DNA from: Sphagnum compactum
Taxonomy: Eukaryota > Bryophyta > Sphagnopsida > Sphagnales
Length of the DNA: 64,000 bases
Assembly: GCA_965153455.1 (NCBI GenBank)
Contig: OZ234500.1
Span: forward strand, 4,588,001-4,652,000
Direction of reading: 5' to 3'
A model generated the notes under the pieces. That model was not told the origin of the DNA. It ran no database searches and saw nothing but the letters and a program-made list of their open reading frames with translations. Made by a program: the position numbers and the translations under genes. Shown piece by piece: positions 11,382 to 23,330 of the stretch. How positions within the stretch are numbered: the first letter of the stretch is position 1; each line of letters begins with the position of its first letter.

Positions 11382-12661
11382 AGTGTTGGGCCGTTTGCGG
11401 AATGAGTGTGAGAGAGACCCTCCGGTTATCAATCCGGGTACCTGATCCCCCCCCACCTGCTGGTTCTCAGACTATTCACCAGGGACCAGCTTTGGTTATT
11501 ATTATAATCATGGTTCTGGAAAAGCATGGGAAGAAAAAATCAAAGAACCAGCCAGAGAACCATCCATTCTTTCTCGAAAACCGCCGGTTCATTAAGGTAC
11601 GTCGGCAAGCCACCACACCGAAGCTCCATACGCACTCCATCGCCACCAAACGGAATGGAATGTTGCCATTAAGTTCATATGGACAATGCGACATACGGAT
11701 ATCATCATAAGAGAATTGAGGGGAGTATTTAATGAATGAATGTCTCACAACAACATCATGTGCAGTTTTTTTTTAGTTTTCTAGGGGCATCTGTTGCCAA
11801 GGGTATCAAACAAATTGTGGGTCCACTATTAAACCAAATGGATAGGGTATAGGGTTTAGGGAGAGAACAAATTCACAAACACCACAATACACACTAGCAA
11901 AGATGCAAGAAAGACCTTCACAAACACCACAAAACACACTAGCAAAGATGCAAGAAAGACCTTAACAATTTAAAACAACAACAACAACAACAACAAACCT
12001 GGGCTTGTGCGTCCCGGCAAAGTGTAGTAAACAGATTTTTTTAAAAGTCACTCCCAATTTAACCATAGTTGTTCAACCAACCCACTAAATGGATGAGAAT
12101 TTGTTGACTCCTTGGTACTAACATATCTTCCAAAAATCACAATCCCTATGAATCCTGGATGGAAAATTTGAGACTCCAAGGACAAAATATATCATATATA
12201 TATATGTGTGTATATATATCTATATATATATATATCCCCAGATATCCGCTGATCTTTTTTAGTGAACTAGTAGGACTCCATCAATCATCTGACTACTCGG
12301 TGGGTAGATGCATGTCAACGGCTAACTAGTACATAGCTAACCATTGTGGTAAAGTCATAGGACAGAAGGTTTTTTTTTTCATCCACACACCATCCATTTG
12401 ATTCGGTGCTCTGATGCATGGGTGGTTGCTGGGTTCATCGCGATTTCGAGTGCTAAGCAGGTATTTGATTTTGTTAACAATTCATCAGAGTTTCCAGTTT
12501 TTTAATCTTTCACGGACTCCAGAGAACTGTCAGTTCCATTTTTTTCGGGTGGTGAAGAAAAATAAAAATTCATCAAAATCAAAGAATCCCCCCCCCCAAT
12601 TCTGGACATTTCTCAAAACGCTCAAAGAACCGGAGGTTAGATCTGATAACCGCCCAACACT
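11382..12661. mobile_element. Possible non-autonomous element with short terminal inverted repeats
   Basis: AGTGTTGGGCCGTT at 11,382-11,395 is matched in inverse by AACCGCCCAACACT at 12,648-12,661 (13 of 14). The same word recurs alone at 37,179-37,195 (ATGTTGGGCGGTTCTCC). The interior is rich in GGTTC/GAACC words and holds a 46-bp direct duplication (11,872-11,962), an AT microsatellite (12,190-12,233) and a C tract. A 102-codon ORF at 11,402-11,710 has no recognisable domain. The short ends could be coincidence. Confidence 0.35.
11872..11962. repeat. 46-bp direct tandem duplication
   Basis: The unit TCACAAACACCACAATACAC ... GCAAGAAAGACCT occurs twice head to tail with a single base difference (TAC versus AAC) plus a length difference of one. 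Confidence 0.95.
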
Positions 12662-15600
12662 CACTTGTCCATCACCCCCTCACCCCTTCTTTGTTTAGTC
12701 CCTCCCTCTTTGTTTCCAGTTTCATCTCACAAGTAAAGAAAGAGATGGAGATGGTGGTGGGAGTGCCTACGCGAGTGTGGCAGTGTTGTTTGGAACAGAT
12801 CCCTAGAGAGATTGCAGGAGGCTAAAAAGGAGGGATTTGAAATGTGCGATTGAATTGAGGAGGAGGAGGAGGTGGAGGAGGAGAAGAGAGAGAGAGAGAG
12901 AGAGAGAGTAATTTGTGTAGTTAAGTCAACTACTAATTAATGAAGCGTTTTTTGTAGCCGCCTTGATTGATTTGATGTCATAACACTACTGTTTCAATGT
13001 CTTCCTAGTCACCAGATCAAGTACTAGATTCTATTAATAAGTTAATAAGAACTCACTGCAGCACCTCTTGCCTGCGGCCTTTCACTATGTCTAACTCTGG
13101 TCTCTGATCACAGCACCAGCCTATATATGAGAGCAGCTCCCACTCCACCACCCGTGGTACTCAATATGTAGCCCTGCAAAAGACACTTGGATGAAGAAAA
13201 CTCAAAAACTTCTTTTTCTCTTTGCAATGGATTCTTCGTTCCATTTGTTCCCAAAAGAACACCCACCCAATAAAATTTCTAAAACAAACAGTCAGAACAT
13301 GTCGGTTTGGCTCACCAAAATGGTTTTGGCCGCCCCAGCGTTTTTGCACAGGATGCTGCTGCTGAGGCTAGTAACCAGCACAGTAAAGCATAACACCTTG
13401 CTGTTGATTGGCTAGATAGTTTGATCGGTCTAGTACATGGGTGTTGCTATTAGTAATCTCTCCCGCCTATTTGCAGTTAACTTTTGATTTTTGTGGGTGG
13501 GATTGGGCAAAGTAGATAAGTAATCTTGGATGTGAGAAACATTTTGCGCATGGTTTTCTCGCGTACTGAGTACCGTTGGAGATGCTCAAATGGAAAGAGA
13601 CTCTTACTATGCTGTTGTCGCAGCTAGCAAACCGCATGTTTCAGCCACAATGAGCCAGTGTGAACGTGAAACCAAATATGTTACAAATACATTATGATAT
13701 TGAGAAAGTGTGTGGTACTTGATCGAGTTCTGCCGAAATTCCCTTTTTCTCTGAGGACTGAAGCTGGCGAAATAATAATGTCAGTGCTTCGAGCTCCTCC
13801 TACCCACAATTTTTTCTCATTGAAACACTTGTGGCAGAATGCTGCATCTCTTTTTCTCCCAGTATACAAATTCTTCAAAATCATGCCTATCCTCGTATAG
13901 TTGACAACACCCTTCGTCTTATACTGCAATTTCAGAAGAAAAGACTCAAAAAGTTGGTGACTTTTCATGCATTTTTTTCACAAAAATCCTTTGTATGAGT
14001 TTGAACTGGATTTTTTCCTTTTTTTCTTTTGTCGCAAGTGACAAAAATTCACCAAGAATTTTTTTTAAAAGTAATTTGGGTGCTTGCTTGCATTTATATA
14101 TGAAGGGAATGTACTAACTAGACATAAGAGTACTACATAACATACCATTTGCAGAGGGGATAATACTATCTGCTGCCGGAAGAAGGAGATGTAGTACTAT
14201 TTCTGCAATAAAGATTAAGTGGTAGATTATTGTTCCTTCAGACACACTACATACAAACTCCTTTGGACCCACCTTGAGATTGGGTGTGAGTAATTGTCAT
14301 CCCATCCATGAGCACAATTTTTGTGCATGGTGATGGTGTTGAGTATATTGTGATATGTTAGAAGATCTCTCCCAAAATATATATATATATATATATATTA
14401 TAAAACACTTGTATGAGATCATGATGTTTCACCTACATGGTGTGTACATATGGTGGTGGTATCGAGTATATTGTGATACATAAGATATTACCCCAAAAAA
14501 ATTAAATGTTTATATATATATGATATCATGGTGTTTGCCAAGTCCGAAGCGTTACCTAGTTTCCAAGGTAAATGGTTTTGAGGGCTTCACATGAGTTAGT
14601 AGTGGAGTTGTCATGTATGCAGAGAGAATCACATGAATTATTATTACTCACTCTCTTCCTTTTTTTTAAAAAAGTCTTTAAATGATGGAAGTTCTCATGA
14701 GACATGACATCATATGCCAGGGTTTTCATTCTTTTCCATGAATCTTTTTTCGTACATCTTTGCCTCATAAAATTTAAAAGAATTTTGAGTTTGGCGTGTA
14801 TTGCTTTTTGTGAATGGGAGATGTAAACGACCCTAACTCAAGTCATTGAATTTGTGAAGTGTTGGTATTCATGACACGTATTTGAACAAGTATTCATATC
14901 ATGACATTGGTGCTCTTTATCTTCACTTGTAGAATTTTGAGCTCAAGAATAATTAATTTGTCATGACAATTGTTGTTGATACCATGGCTGGCAACACTTT
15001 TGTACATTTGCATGATTTTTTTTGTGTGGGTCTGAAGAATATAACTTGCCTTAAATTGAAAGTGATATAGTTGGTGCAATTTTGTTGTCTTATGTAGGCC
15101 ACCTTTTTGGATCACTTGATGCTTGTTTCCATTCATTTTTGAAGATTTTAAGCTGAAAAAGAAATTGCCAAAATTAAAATATTTTCACACTTTTATGCTT
15201 GTCCCTTGTAAAATGTCAATTTGCTTATCCAATAAAATCCCATGTGCATTTATGACATGACCGGTTTGTTGATGATATTTTTTTTAAAATTTTTTTGGTT
15301 TATCATTGTTGTGGGTCAATTTTAATTAAGTAGCCATGTCAAAGTATCATCCAACTAGGGTAGATCATCCGGTGATCGAACACTTAAGCGCTCAAGGGAG
15401 GTTGGATCCAAGGGGAGGGTTCTGTTGTTTGTGATGTCCAGATAAAACTTGAACCCCTCCTCTTGGCGCATCTGACACACCAACAATGTGATCAAAAACA
15501 GATTAGAAATGAGAAGTTATTGCCCCCAAAGTAAAGGAGGTCAAGAACTCAAAAGAACAAATCATCAAACATTACAAAAGCCAATTCCTGAACACCCAAA

Positions 15601-18505
15601 AAATTTCTTGTATGTTGCTCAGATGCCATTAGAGTATGAACATGATTTGTAGAACTTCAGGTGACATTCCTATAGCACTTTTTAAATCATTTAAAATGAA
15701 TAAGAAACGAGAAAGTTATGAGGTTTGAAAGTAGGAAGGGACCAAAAGAAATTTAAAACACATTTTGTAAGTTGGATAGCTCATTTTTTTTCTTGCTATT
15801 TTTTCATTAATTCTTTTCCTTTGCACTCCAAAGATGATTTCCAAAGCTTGAGGTAGCTCTCCCATAACTTTTTCTCTCTTTTTTTCTCGGTAAAGAAAAG
15901 GACTTTACTCAACACAAAAGAAAAAGAAAACAACCACCAAGCCAGAACTAGGGGCCACGCGCCTATATAACATTTTAAATCACTCAAAAAGTTTGAAACA
16001 CATATGATGAAGATATAAGTAAGTGTTGGGTCATATGGAGATGATTGGTGATGGGCCGATCTACCCTAGTTAGATTGAATTGGTGAACATCATTTTATTT
16101 TTATTTTTTTAATCACATTTTCTTGCAATTACAAGATTTTTGGTTTGTTGCAAAAATAAGATTAGAATTTATACCAATGTGAACAAGGTTCTAATAGTTT
16201 CTATCTTGATCATTAATCTACTAAGAAAAGTGACAACATTGAAGCTCAAGAAATTTGAAAAATAAGACAATACTTCTTTGAGAGGTTTAAGCCAAGAAAA
16301 CATTTTGGGAAATGTATTGGGACAAAACAACCCAACTTATTGACCTAATTTATATTATTAGGCCTAAATGACACAAAATGTACGTCACCTCCAAGGGAAA
16401 TTATTCAATTTGTGTCCCACCAAGCTAGATATACATGGGAGACTCGACAAAACACTAAATTATGTGCAAATGATTTATTTTGCACACAATTACCATTCAA
16501 TTCAAAGAAATGTCATTTAATTGTTGAAGTGACCTAGTGAATTTTTGAAACACAAATCAAGTTGTGTTCAAACTTTGTTTTAATTTTTCATATAACTATA
16601 GCTCTTAACAAATATGGTAAATCCCAAACTTCTACAAGTAAGAACTTAATTTGTCAACTGAAAATGTAAACGCTTCAAAGAAAAAATTTGAAAAATAAAA
16701 ATCCTTTCCTTTTAAGGTTTAGAAAATGGGACATGGGTGAAATTTTTAAAATATTTCATTTTTTGTGCCCCACCTTATTGGACGTAGACATTAAAATTGT
16801 CCATAACTTTGAGGGTGAATCAAGTAAGCATTAGGTGGCAAGATTTTAACCATGGCCTCAAAGGAATAAAATGGTAACTTTTGTTGAACTTGAAGCCTCC
16901 TTCATTGCAATTGAGAGGGAGGGTCGGGGGAAATGAAGGGGATTACAATTGTGGCTATCAAAACTTGTAGGAAGACTAAAAATTGTCCCCAATTTTTTGA
17001 ACCCATATCCATGTATTACATAACAACAAGATCACTAATTGAAACACCTTTAGATTTTTTCCTTTAAACCGTAATTTTAGTTACTAAATATGTCGATACA
17101 AGACTCATGCCAATTGGCAATGAGTTTTTAGGTCGCACTTACAATAACGTCATTGACATGGTATTGTGTATTAGGTATTCCTATGTATTTTTAATTTGAT
17201 TTTGTGAAAAGGAACATGAGTAAAATGGCAACATACAATTCATCCATATACTCTACAACAAACGCATGATTTGTTTATGTTAGTAGCGTTGTGATCAAAT
17301 TGGTTATAAAGTTAAGGTTACTACCATAGTACAAAGGTTCATTATGCACTAATTAAATTTTTTAATAGTTCCAAAATTTCTGAAAAATATCTACCTTCCA
17401 TTACCAAAAATATGAAAGAAACTCTCAAGCATACTAGCTTAATTCTTAAATATAGTGCCTAATTGTAAGATGTCATTAATTTTACTACTAAAAGTAAGTG
17501 ACCAAAAAATAAGTATTATTAGGTAGGCACCTTGTTGTCAAACTAGCCCAAGGAATTACGGTAGTCTAAAATGATTAACAATGCCCATTTTGATTAACAC
17601 ACAAAAACTATGTATGTATGCTATGACTAACAAAATTGTCTAATTAATGAAATTGAATATAATGTTGTTGCATGTGGTGCATGTAGAATTAACATGCATT
17701 TCTAGAGTTTGGCTATTTTGACTTAAATGAATCCTTCAAATTCTAACATGGATTCTCATGCTTTCAATGAAAATAAAATGCTATCTTCTATGCTACTTAT
17801 TTATGTGCATTAAAATGTAAAGAATTATCAGTTAATTATTTTTAAAATAAATTCTACAAAAAATGATAGTACTATGGTTCTCATCTTTTGATATATTTAA
17901 GAATTTAATCAAATAATTACACTATTATGAAAAAAACATGCCTTTGGGATTTTAAGAGTTTTTTTTTAAAACCAATGTAATGTTTTTAAGTTTGAAATTT
18001 AAAAAAGTAAAAAATAAACTAAAATTTGAAGCAAAAGATATGTGAATTTTAATCGTATAATTTCACAAGTGCAACTCACTTTATTCTAATACTTTAATAA
18101 TATTGTAATAAAATTATATACTTGAATTATGGGCCTAATCAACTTATTAATATTAATGTAATGTTTTGACATCAAGCAACAAAAAAATTATTAAATTTAT
18201 TGAACAAAAAAATTCATTAAATAGATGTAATTTAAAAGTGTATTAAACCCTAATAAAAATAATTAATTACAATTTTTTTTTAAATAAATACTTAAAACTA
18301 ATGTGATGCATTTTGAAATTTTGAAATGTAATGACATTTTAAAATTCAATGTAATTGACAAGAAAATGAAATGAAAAAAAAAAAAAAAACATTTGCAATC
18401 AATTTCATTGTGAAATTAAATAACTACATAACATATTTACAATGCACAAAATTTGAAATATATGTGTGTTTATGTTTTTCACATTGGCATTGCTTATCAC
18501 CAAGG
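12662..18505. other. AT-rich non-genic sequence
   Basis: No gene recognised on either strand. It contains GAG/GA runs (12,860-12,908) and an (AT)n run (14,377-14,399). A TATATATGAG motif near 13,121 could resemble a TATA box, but no gene follows. A 14-bp inverted pair at 15,353-15,366 and 16,058-16,071 is too short to call an element. From about 16 kb the sequence becomes very AT-rich and featureless. Confidence 0.6.
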
Positions 18506-18570
18506 GATGTGGTGGTTAGATGGTTAAAGCCTTGGATTGTGAACAAAAAAATGAAGGTTGAATTTGAGTT
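18506..18570 (+). repeat. tRNA-like SINE head, plus-strand copy
   Basis: The segment GATGTGGTGGTTAGATGGTT followed by a TTGAATTTGAG-type B-box region has tRNA-promoter layout. It resembles, position by position, the reverse complement of 36,929-36,991 (GATGTGGTGGTTCGATTG ... AGTTCAATCCC). Two related copies support a tRNA-derived SINE family rather than a functional tRNA; the stem pairing expected of a tRNA is not evident. Confidence 0.45.
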
Positions 18571-20607
18571 TTAGATATCTTATAGTTGTGATTTGTACAT
18601 GACTAGCAACAATTATGGTGAAATGGTAAGAAATCAAAATAGAAACACATTTAATGATCCATTGACAATCTAAAATGGAAAAACAAGTTGTCATTGTATA
18701 ACATGTACACAATTTGACAGAGAAAATATTTTTATTATATTATCGCAATGATAATGGTTACATCAAAACTAGCTTAAATGGGACAATTATTGGGTGATGA
18801 AACACCATAATCACAAATGATGAAAACAATGAGCAAATTTTCAATAGTTTTTGCATCAATTTGAATTTCATTTTTCTTTAATTGAATCTAAATTCAATTG
18901 AATTTGGATTCAATCAATGAAATTTGAATTCTATTCAAGTTGCATGCAATATCATTCAATATTTTCATTTGAATGGAACTTAATTTTTCTTTTAAATCAT
19001 TTCATTATCAATAGTAATAATTTACAATAGTGAAGAGCCCGAGTATAATAATTATTTATACATTAAAATGCATGTATTAAAAAAAAAATAGTCCCACCAC
19101 ATCAAGTAGCACAAGTTTGATCATTTGAGTCATTGTGAACTCAATCAAGTTTATGGCCCATAAATGGTTGGTCTACTTTCACTAGAGTCAAAAGTGGTGT
19201 GCGCCCAAAATGACTAAAATTTCAATTATAAAAACCATGATTTGAAATAGTGATACAAAATGTTCAAGAATCTCATTCAAAAGCATATGTTGTGTGTAAT
19301 TTTAAAATTTGTGGATTTTTCTATATAACAATAAGATGAGCTTGGTAGACCAAAGTTATCCCACAATTATAAAACAATGGAAGTTTGGTAGTTAATGAAC
19401 AATGGCTTGGAAACTAATGAAAACAAGGAATTGCAAATTAGATTTTTTAGTAGTCCTTTTATGTCACATATTTTTTCTTATTTTATATAACTCATTTTGA
19501 TGGCAATTTTAGGCAAGCCAAGATGTAACAATCTATTATTTAAATGTTTAGCCAATGATGCTAGGTCAAACCACTAACATTTATTTTATCTTTTTGTTTG
19601 TTTCACTAAGTTCTAACTACAAAAACTATTTTGGAATGTCAAGAGAACTAAACCAAATTGTGATATATTTGTATTATTTAGGCCAAGAACTTTGGACTCA
19701 TTGTGTACAATCGTATTTCTAAGTTTGTACATAACTTAAGGTCATAAATATTACGATGTGAGGAAAAAAATTACCCTTGGCATCAAAGGCAAACCATAAA
19801 ATTTGTACCCATGAATGAAGTTGAAAAATATAATACTTTACATGTAGAAAACGTAAAAGTGGACTCCATGTGGCATGCTACCATTTTTGTGAGCTAATTG
19901 TTGAAGACATGAACTATTGATATGCTTATCAATAGTGTTTAAATAAGAAGAAGTTACATGCAAAAAAAATTATACATATGATTTTGATTATAATATCATG
20001 AACATTACTTGAATTAGTTAGTTAGTTAAAATCTTACATGATTATTAATTTTACGTTACTATGTTAAGTTGGATTGTTACCAATGTCAGTTGAATTTGTA
20101 TTTAATGAAAATAATCATGTTTGTTTATTCGCTTTCATGACATATGAATGTTCCTTTGAATAATCTTCATGGTATCAAATCATGCATATTATTGGGACCA
20201 TTGTTGTTTAGATTAGTTGATAACCTTTCTAATATTTATGAAAAATCAACATGGCACCCCACAATACAGAATGCTTGACAATGTCAAAAAAGGATTCCCC
20301 AACTATAATGCATGGAAAGTATGTGTGGCCAACAACATACAAAGGGATGAACTATTGATTCAGTTGAATTTGATGTTGAAAGCGACTTCAAGGTGAAGGA
20401 AGGAGAATGCATTGGACTCGAATCTTTGCAAATATTTTGACACCTCTAACTATTTTGTCAATAGAGGGTTGCCTAAACATGTTATCGAAAATAACAAATT
20501 ACACTAACATCAAGAATGGCAAAACACTACTCTTATGATCAAGACAATTGGTGGGATTGCTCACATGTAGTAGGAAGGAAGCTTCATGATTCATGTTGGG
20601 AAGAATA
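18571..20607. other. AT-rich sequence upstream of the Helitron
   Basis: No gene recognised. The last ~350 bp, before the Helitron, may be the 5' part of the Ty1/copia remains found downstream, but no domain motif is readable there. Confidence 0.4.
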
Positions 20608-21221
20608 TCCTATATATTAATTCACTAAGTTTGTCAGTCTGTCCGCCAGCACGGGCGGGGGGGGGGGGGGGCCAGCACGAGCGGGGGGGCCAGCACGGGC
20701 AGTCTCTCTCTCTCTCTCTGCACACGCATCGCGCCGTCCTTTCGCTTTGCACCAGTTTCGTTACTGACTGCACGTGGTAAATAAGTGAAGTAACAGTAGA
20801 TATTCTTCTTTGTCTCCCCTTTGCCAGGACTAACCTAACTTACATCCCCTGTTCCACACAGATGGATGGATGGATGGATGAAAGTAGTTCTTTGCTTTTC
20901 ACTTCATCCATCGTCTACCATCCATTTTTGTATTATCTCCTGTACACTACTGTATGGGAGTTTTCTTTCCAGGTATTTCTCTTTTGCTCTTTTTCTTTTT
21001 CTTTTTTCCTAGTTCTTTGCTTCTAAGCCATGACGTAGAAGAAAATTATATATAACAGGGGAACGGGGGGGGGGGGGGGGGGGGATCAACGGGTTAAAGA
21101 ATCGGAGTGGAAAATGCGAAGGACGAGGGGGGGTCGACGGGGTAAAGAACCGGAGTGGGCAATGGGAAGGACCGGGCGGGGGGGAGCTCGACGGGTGCAT
21201 TATGCACCGGGTTCACACTAG
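20608..21221 (+). mobile_element. Non-autonomous Helitron, 614 bp
   Basis: The element starts TCCTATATATTAATTC after an A and ends CACACTAG before a T, matching the Helitron rule of 5' TC, 3' CTRR and insertion between A and T. Ten nucleotides before the final CTAG there is a palindrome, GGTGCATTATGCACC, the expected 3' subterminal hairpin. The interior is strikingly GC-rich against AT-rich flanks. It has three CCAGCACGRGC repeats with G tracts near the 5' end and two ~50-bp repeats (CGGGGTAAAGAACCGGAGTG-type) near the 3' end. No RepHel coding sequence is present, so it would need helicase from another copy. Confidence 0.75.
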
Positions 21222-21465
21222 TTGAAATAAAAGAAAAAGTTTCATGCATACTTAATGTTCATTCAATTTTGTAATATATTGGGGTTTTAATTTGTTAACA
21301 AAGGTTGGGGTAAAGTGTTTTTAAATTCAAAAAATGTTTTTCTAATGAATTTTAAATTCAAAGTTGTAAAAAAGGGTAACATGGATGTCGTAAATAGGTT
21401 TTACAAGTTTTATGTGTACCTCATGAAATATTTTGTGATTTAGTTGTAAACAAAATCAATTTCAT

Positions 21466-23330
21466 TTTCATATGGCACCAACATCTTGGACATTTGAATG
21501 TTAAAAACTTATATCTATTGTTTCAAAACGTTTAACAACAAATATGCCTACCATTCATGCTCAAGGTCACTTTTATCAAGCTTGCATATTAATAGGAAAA
21601 CACAATAGAAAAGGAACACCCACGAATAGCTTAAACCATATGTATTGTACATGAAGTCATGTTTTGAGCTTGTGCACAATAATGTATGTGACCTTTTTAC
21701 GACTACTTTCCTGTCAATAGCTCATTATGTACATTCTTACTTTCATTGACGACCATAGGATATCTGGTTGGGTCTTTTTATGAAATAGAAAATGATGCTT
21801 GTGAAAATTCCATCAAAGGTTTGTGCTCCAAGAAGGGGGGTAGATACATTGCTATTGAGTTTAAAGAATTTCAATGCAACAACCCCAGTGTAATACAACA
21901 ATTCACACAAATCAATACTCCTCATTAAAATGGTGTTGCAAAAAAAGGGACTTATTAAATGGGCAAGGAGTCTCACATTCCATGCAAATATCCATGTTCG
22001 TTTACAAGTTGAAATTGTCAACACTACAAATTACTTGATAAACTTCTTCCCAACAAAAACAAGTGGTGGGCTAGACCCCCGTAATTAATTATTTGGGACA
22101 CTTTTAGATTTTTGTCACCTAAGAAAGGTTTTTGGTTATGTTTCATTTCTACACATAAATCCTTCTATAGCCAAGTGGTCATGTAAATATCTATATTCTC
22201 TATGACTTGTTTATGGCTTCACCTCCAAGGGGATATTACTTTTTTTGACATGGAAAAAATAAGTTATTGTGTCCAACTTGGATGTAATTTTCTATGATCA
22301 CCTTGATTTTCCACCAACTACTATGATAATCCCAACTATTGTTGATTTTGAATGCAAATTAGTTTTAGCCTCCTACATCTTATATTCTTACACCATCAAG
22401 TGTAGTAATTGATGTTGAACTTAAAACATTGTCTAGGGTTCTAGTTTTAGATGAATGAAACTAGGTTTATGCTTCAAAACCAAGTTTAACCCTATATTTC
22501 CTTCCCATTTAAATAAGCAAGATGGAGATAGTGCTTCAATTCTCAAGCTACAATCTTTGATCTAAGCACTAATGAAGGGGTTCAAAGCTCAAAGGTTCAT
22601 TTTTAGGTTTTACCTCTTATTCAACATTGAATACACACAAAGGTTGAACAACTTGAATCAACCTTCTTTGAAGATTTGATGACTTTGTGTTGAAATTGAT
22701 TGAAGTTTTCAATGAACCAATCACATATGATGAAACATTTCAAATGCCAAGCTGGTGTGAAGCTATTGAACATGAGATTAATGTGATCCACAAGAATAAA
22801 ATATAGCAATTAATGGACTTTCCAATTGGAACAAAACCAATCGCTATTAGATGGGTCTATAAAGTTAAGATTCATGCATGGCACCATCATGAAGCTCAAG
22901 GCACGAGTAATTGTTCAAGGTTTCTAACAATGTGCAAGTGAGGATTTCAAAAAAACATACACCCACAGCCAAATACAATGCTCTTCAAGAAATGATGGTT
23001 ATTGTTAGTCACAACAACTGGCCCATCTGTCATTAAATGATGTTGAAATAACTTTTGAGTCAACCGAAAAGGTGTATTCAAATTCAAAAATTTGAAGGTT
23101 TTGACATTAAGGGAAAATAAAACAAGGTTTGGAAGTTATTCAAAGCCTTTTACAATCTACAACAAGTTCTTTGTGCATGGTACACTAAAATTGACAATTA
23201 CCACCAAAATCAAAGTTTAACTCATGCCGTAAACCCCTAAATGTTAACATCTATTACTTCAATGAAAGGGATTAGATCATATGTGAATTTTTTACATTGA
23301 TGATTTGTACCTCATTGGCAATTTGTTTAG
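21466..23330 (+). pseudogene. Ty1/copia polyprotein remains (GAG-pre-integrase, integrase, reverse transcriptase)
   Basis: Broken plus-strand frames carry copia landmarks in the usual order. At about 21,469 a WHQxLGHLNVKNL motif marks the GAG-pre-integrase zinc-finger region. At 21,735-21,930 there is integrase core sequence (LTFIDDH, then KKGGRYIAIEFKEF, then QQFTQINTPH with a stop before NGVA). At about 22,110 HLRKVFGYVSF follows. At about 22,700-22,980 the reverse-transcriptase start is readable (EAIEHEIN ... AIRWVYKVKI), and at about 23,285 a degraded YVDD-type motif (FYIDDLYLIGN). Numerous stops and frameshifts show it is long dead. LTRs were not found. The Helitron at 20,608 lies just upstream. 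Confidence 0.85.

Noticed and set aside
15353-16071. Inverted 14-bp pair AACTAGGGTAGATC
   Set aside because: Only 14 bp match and similarity does not continue inward or outward, so it could be chance in a window of this size.
18506-18570. Functional tRNA gene
   Set aside because: A/B-box-like words are present, but acceptor, anticodon and T stems do not pair as a tRNA would; a related copy at 36.9 kb points to a SINE.
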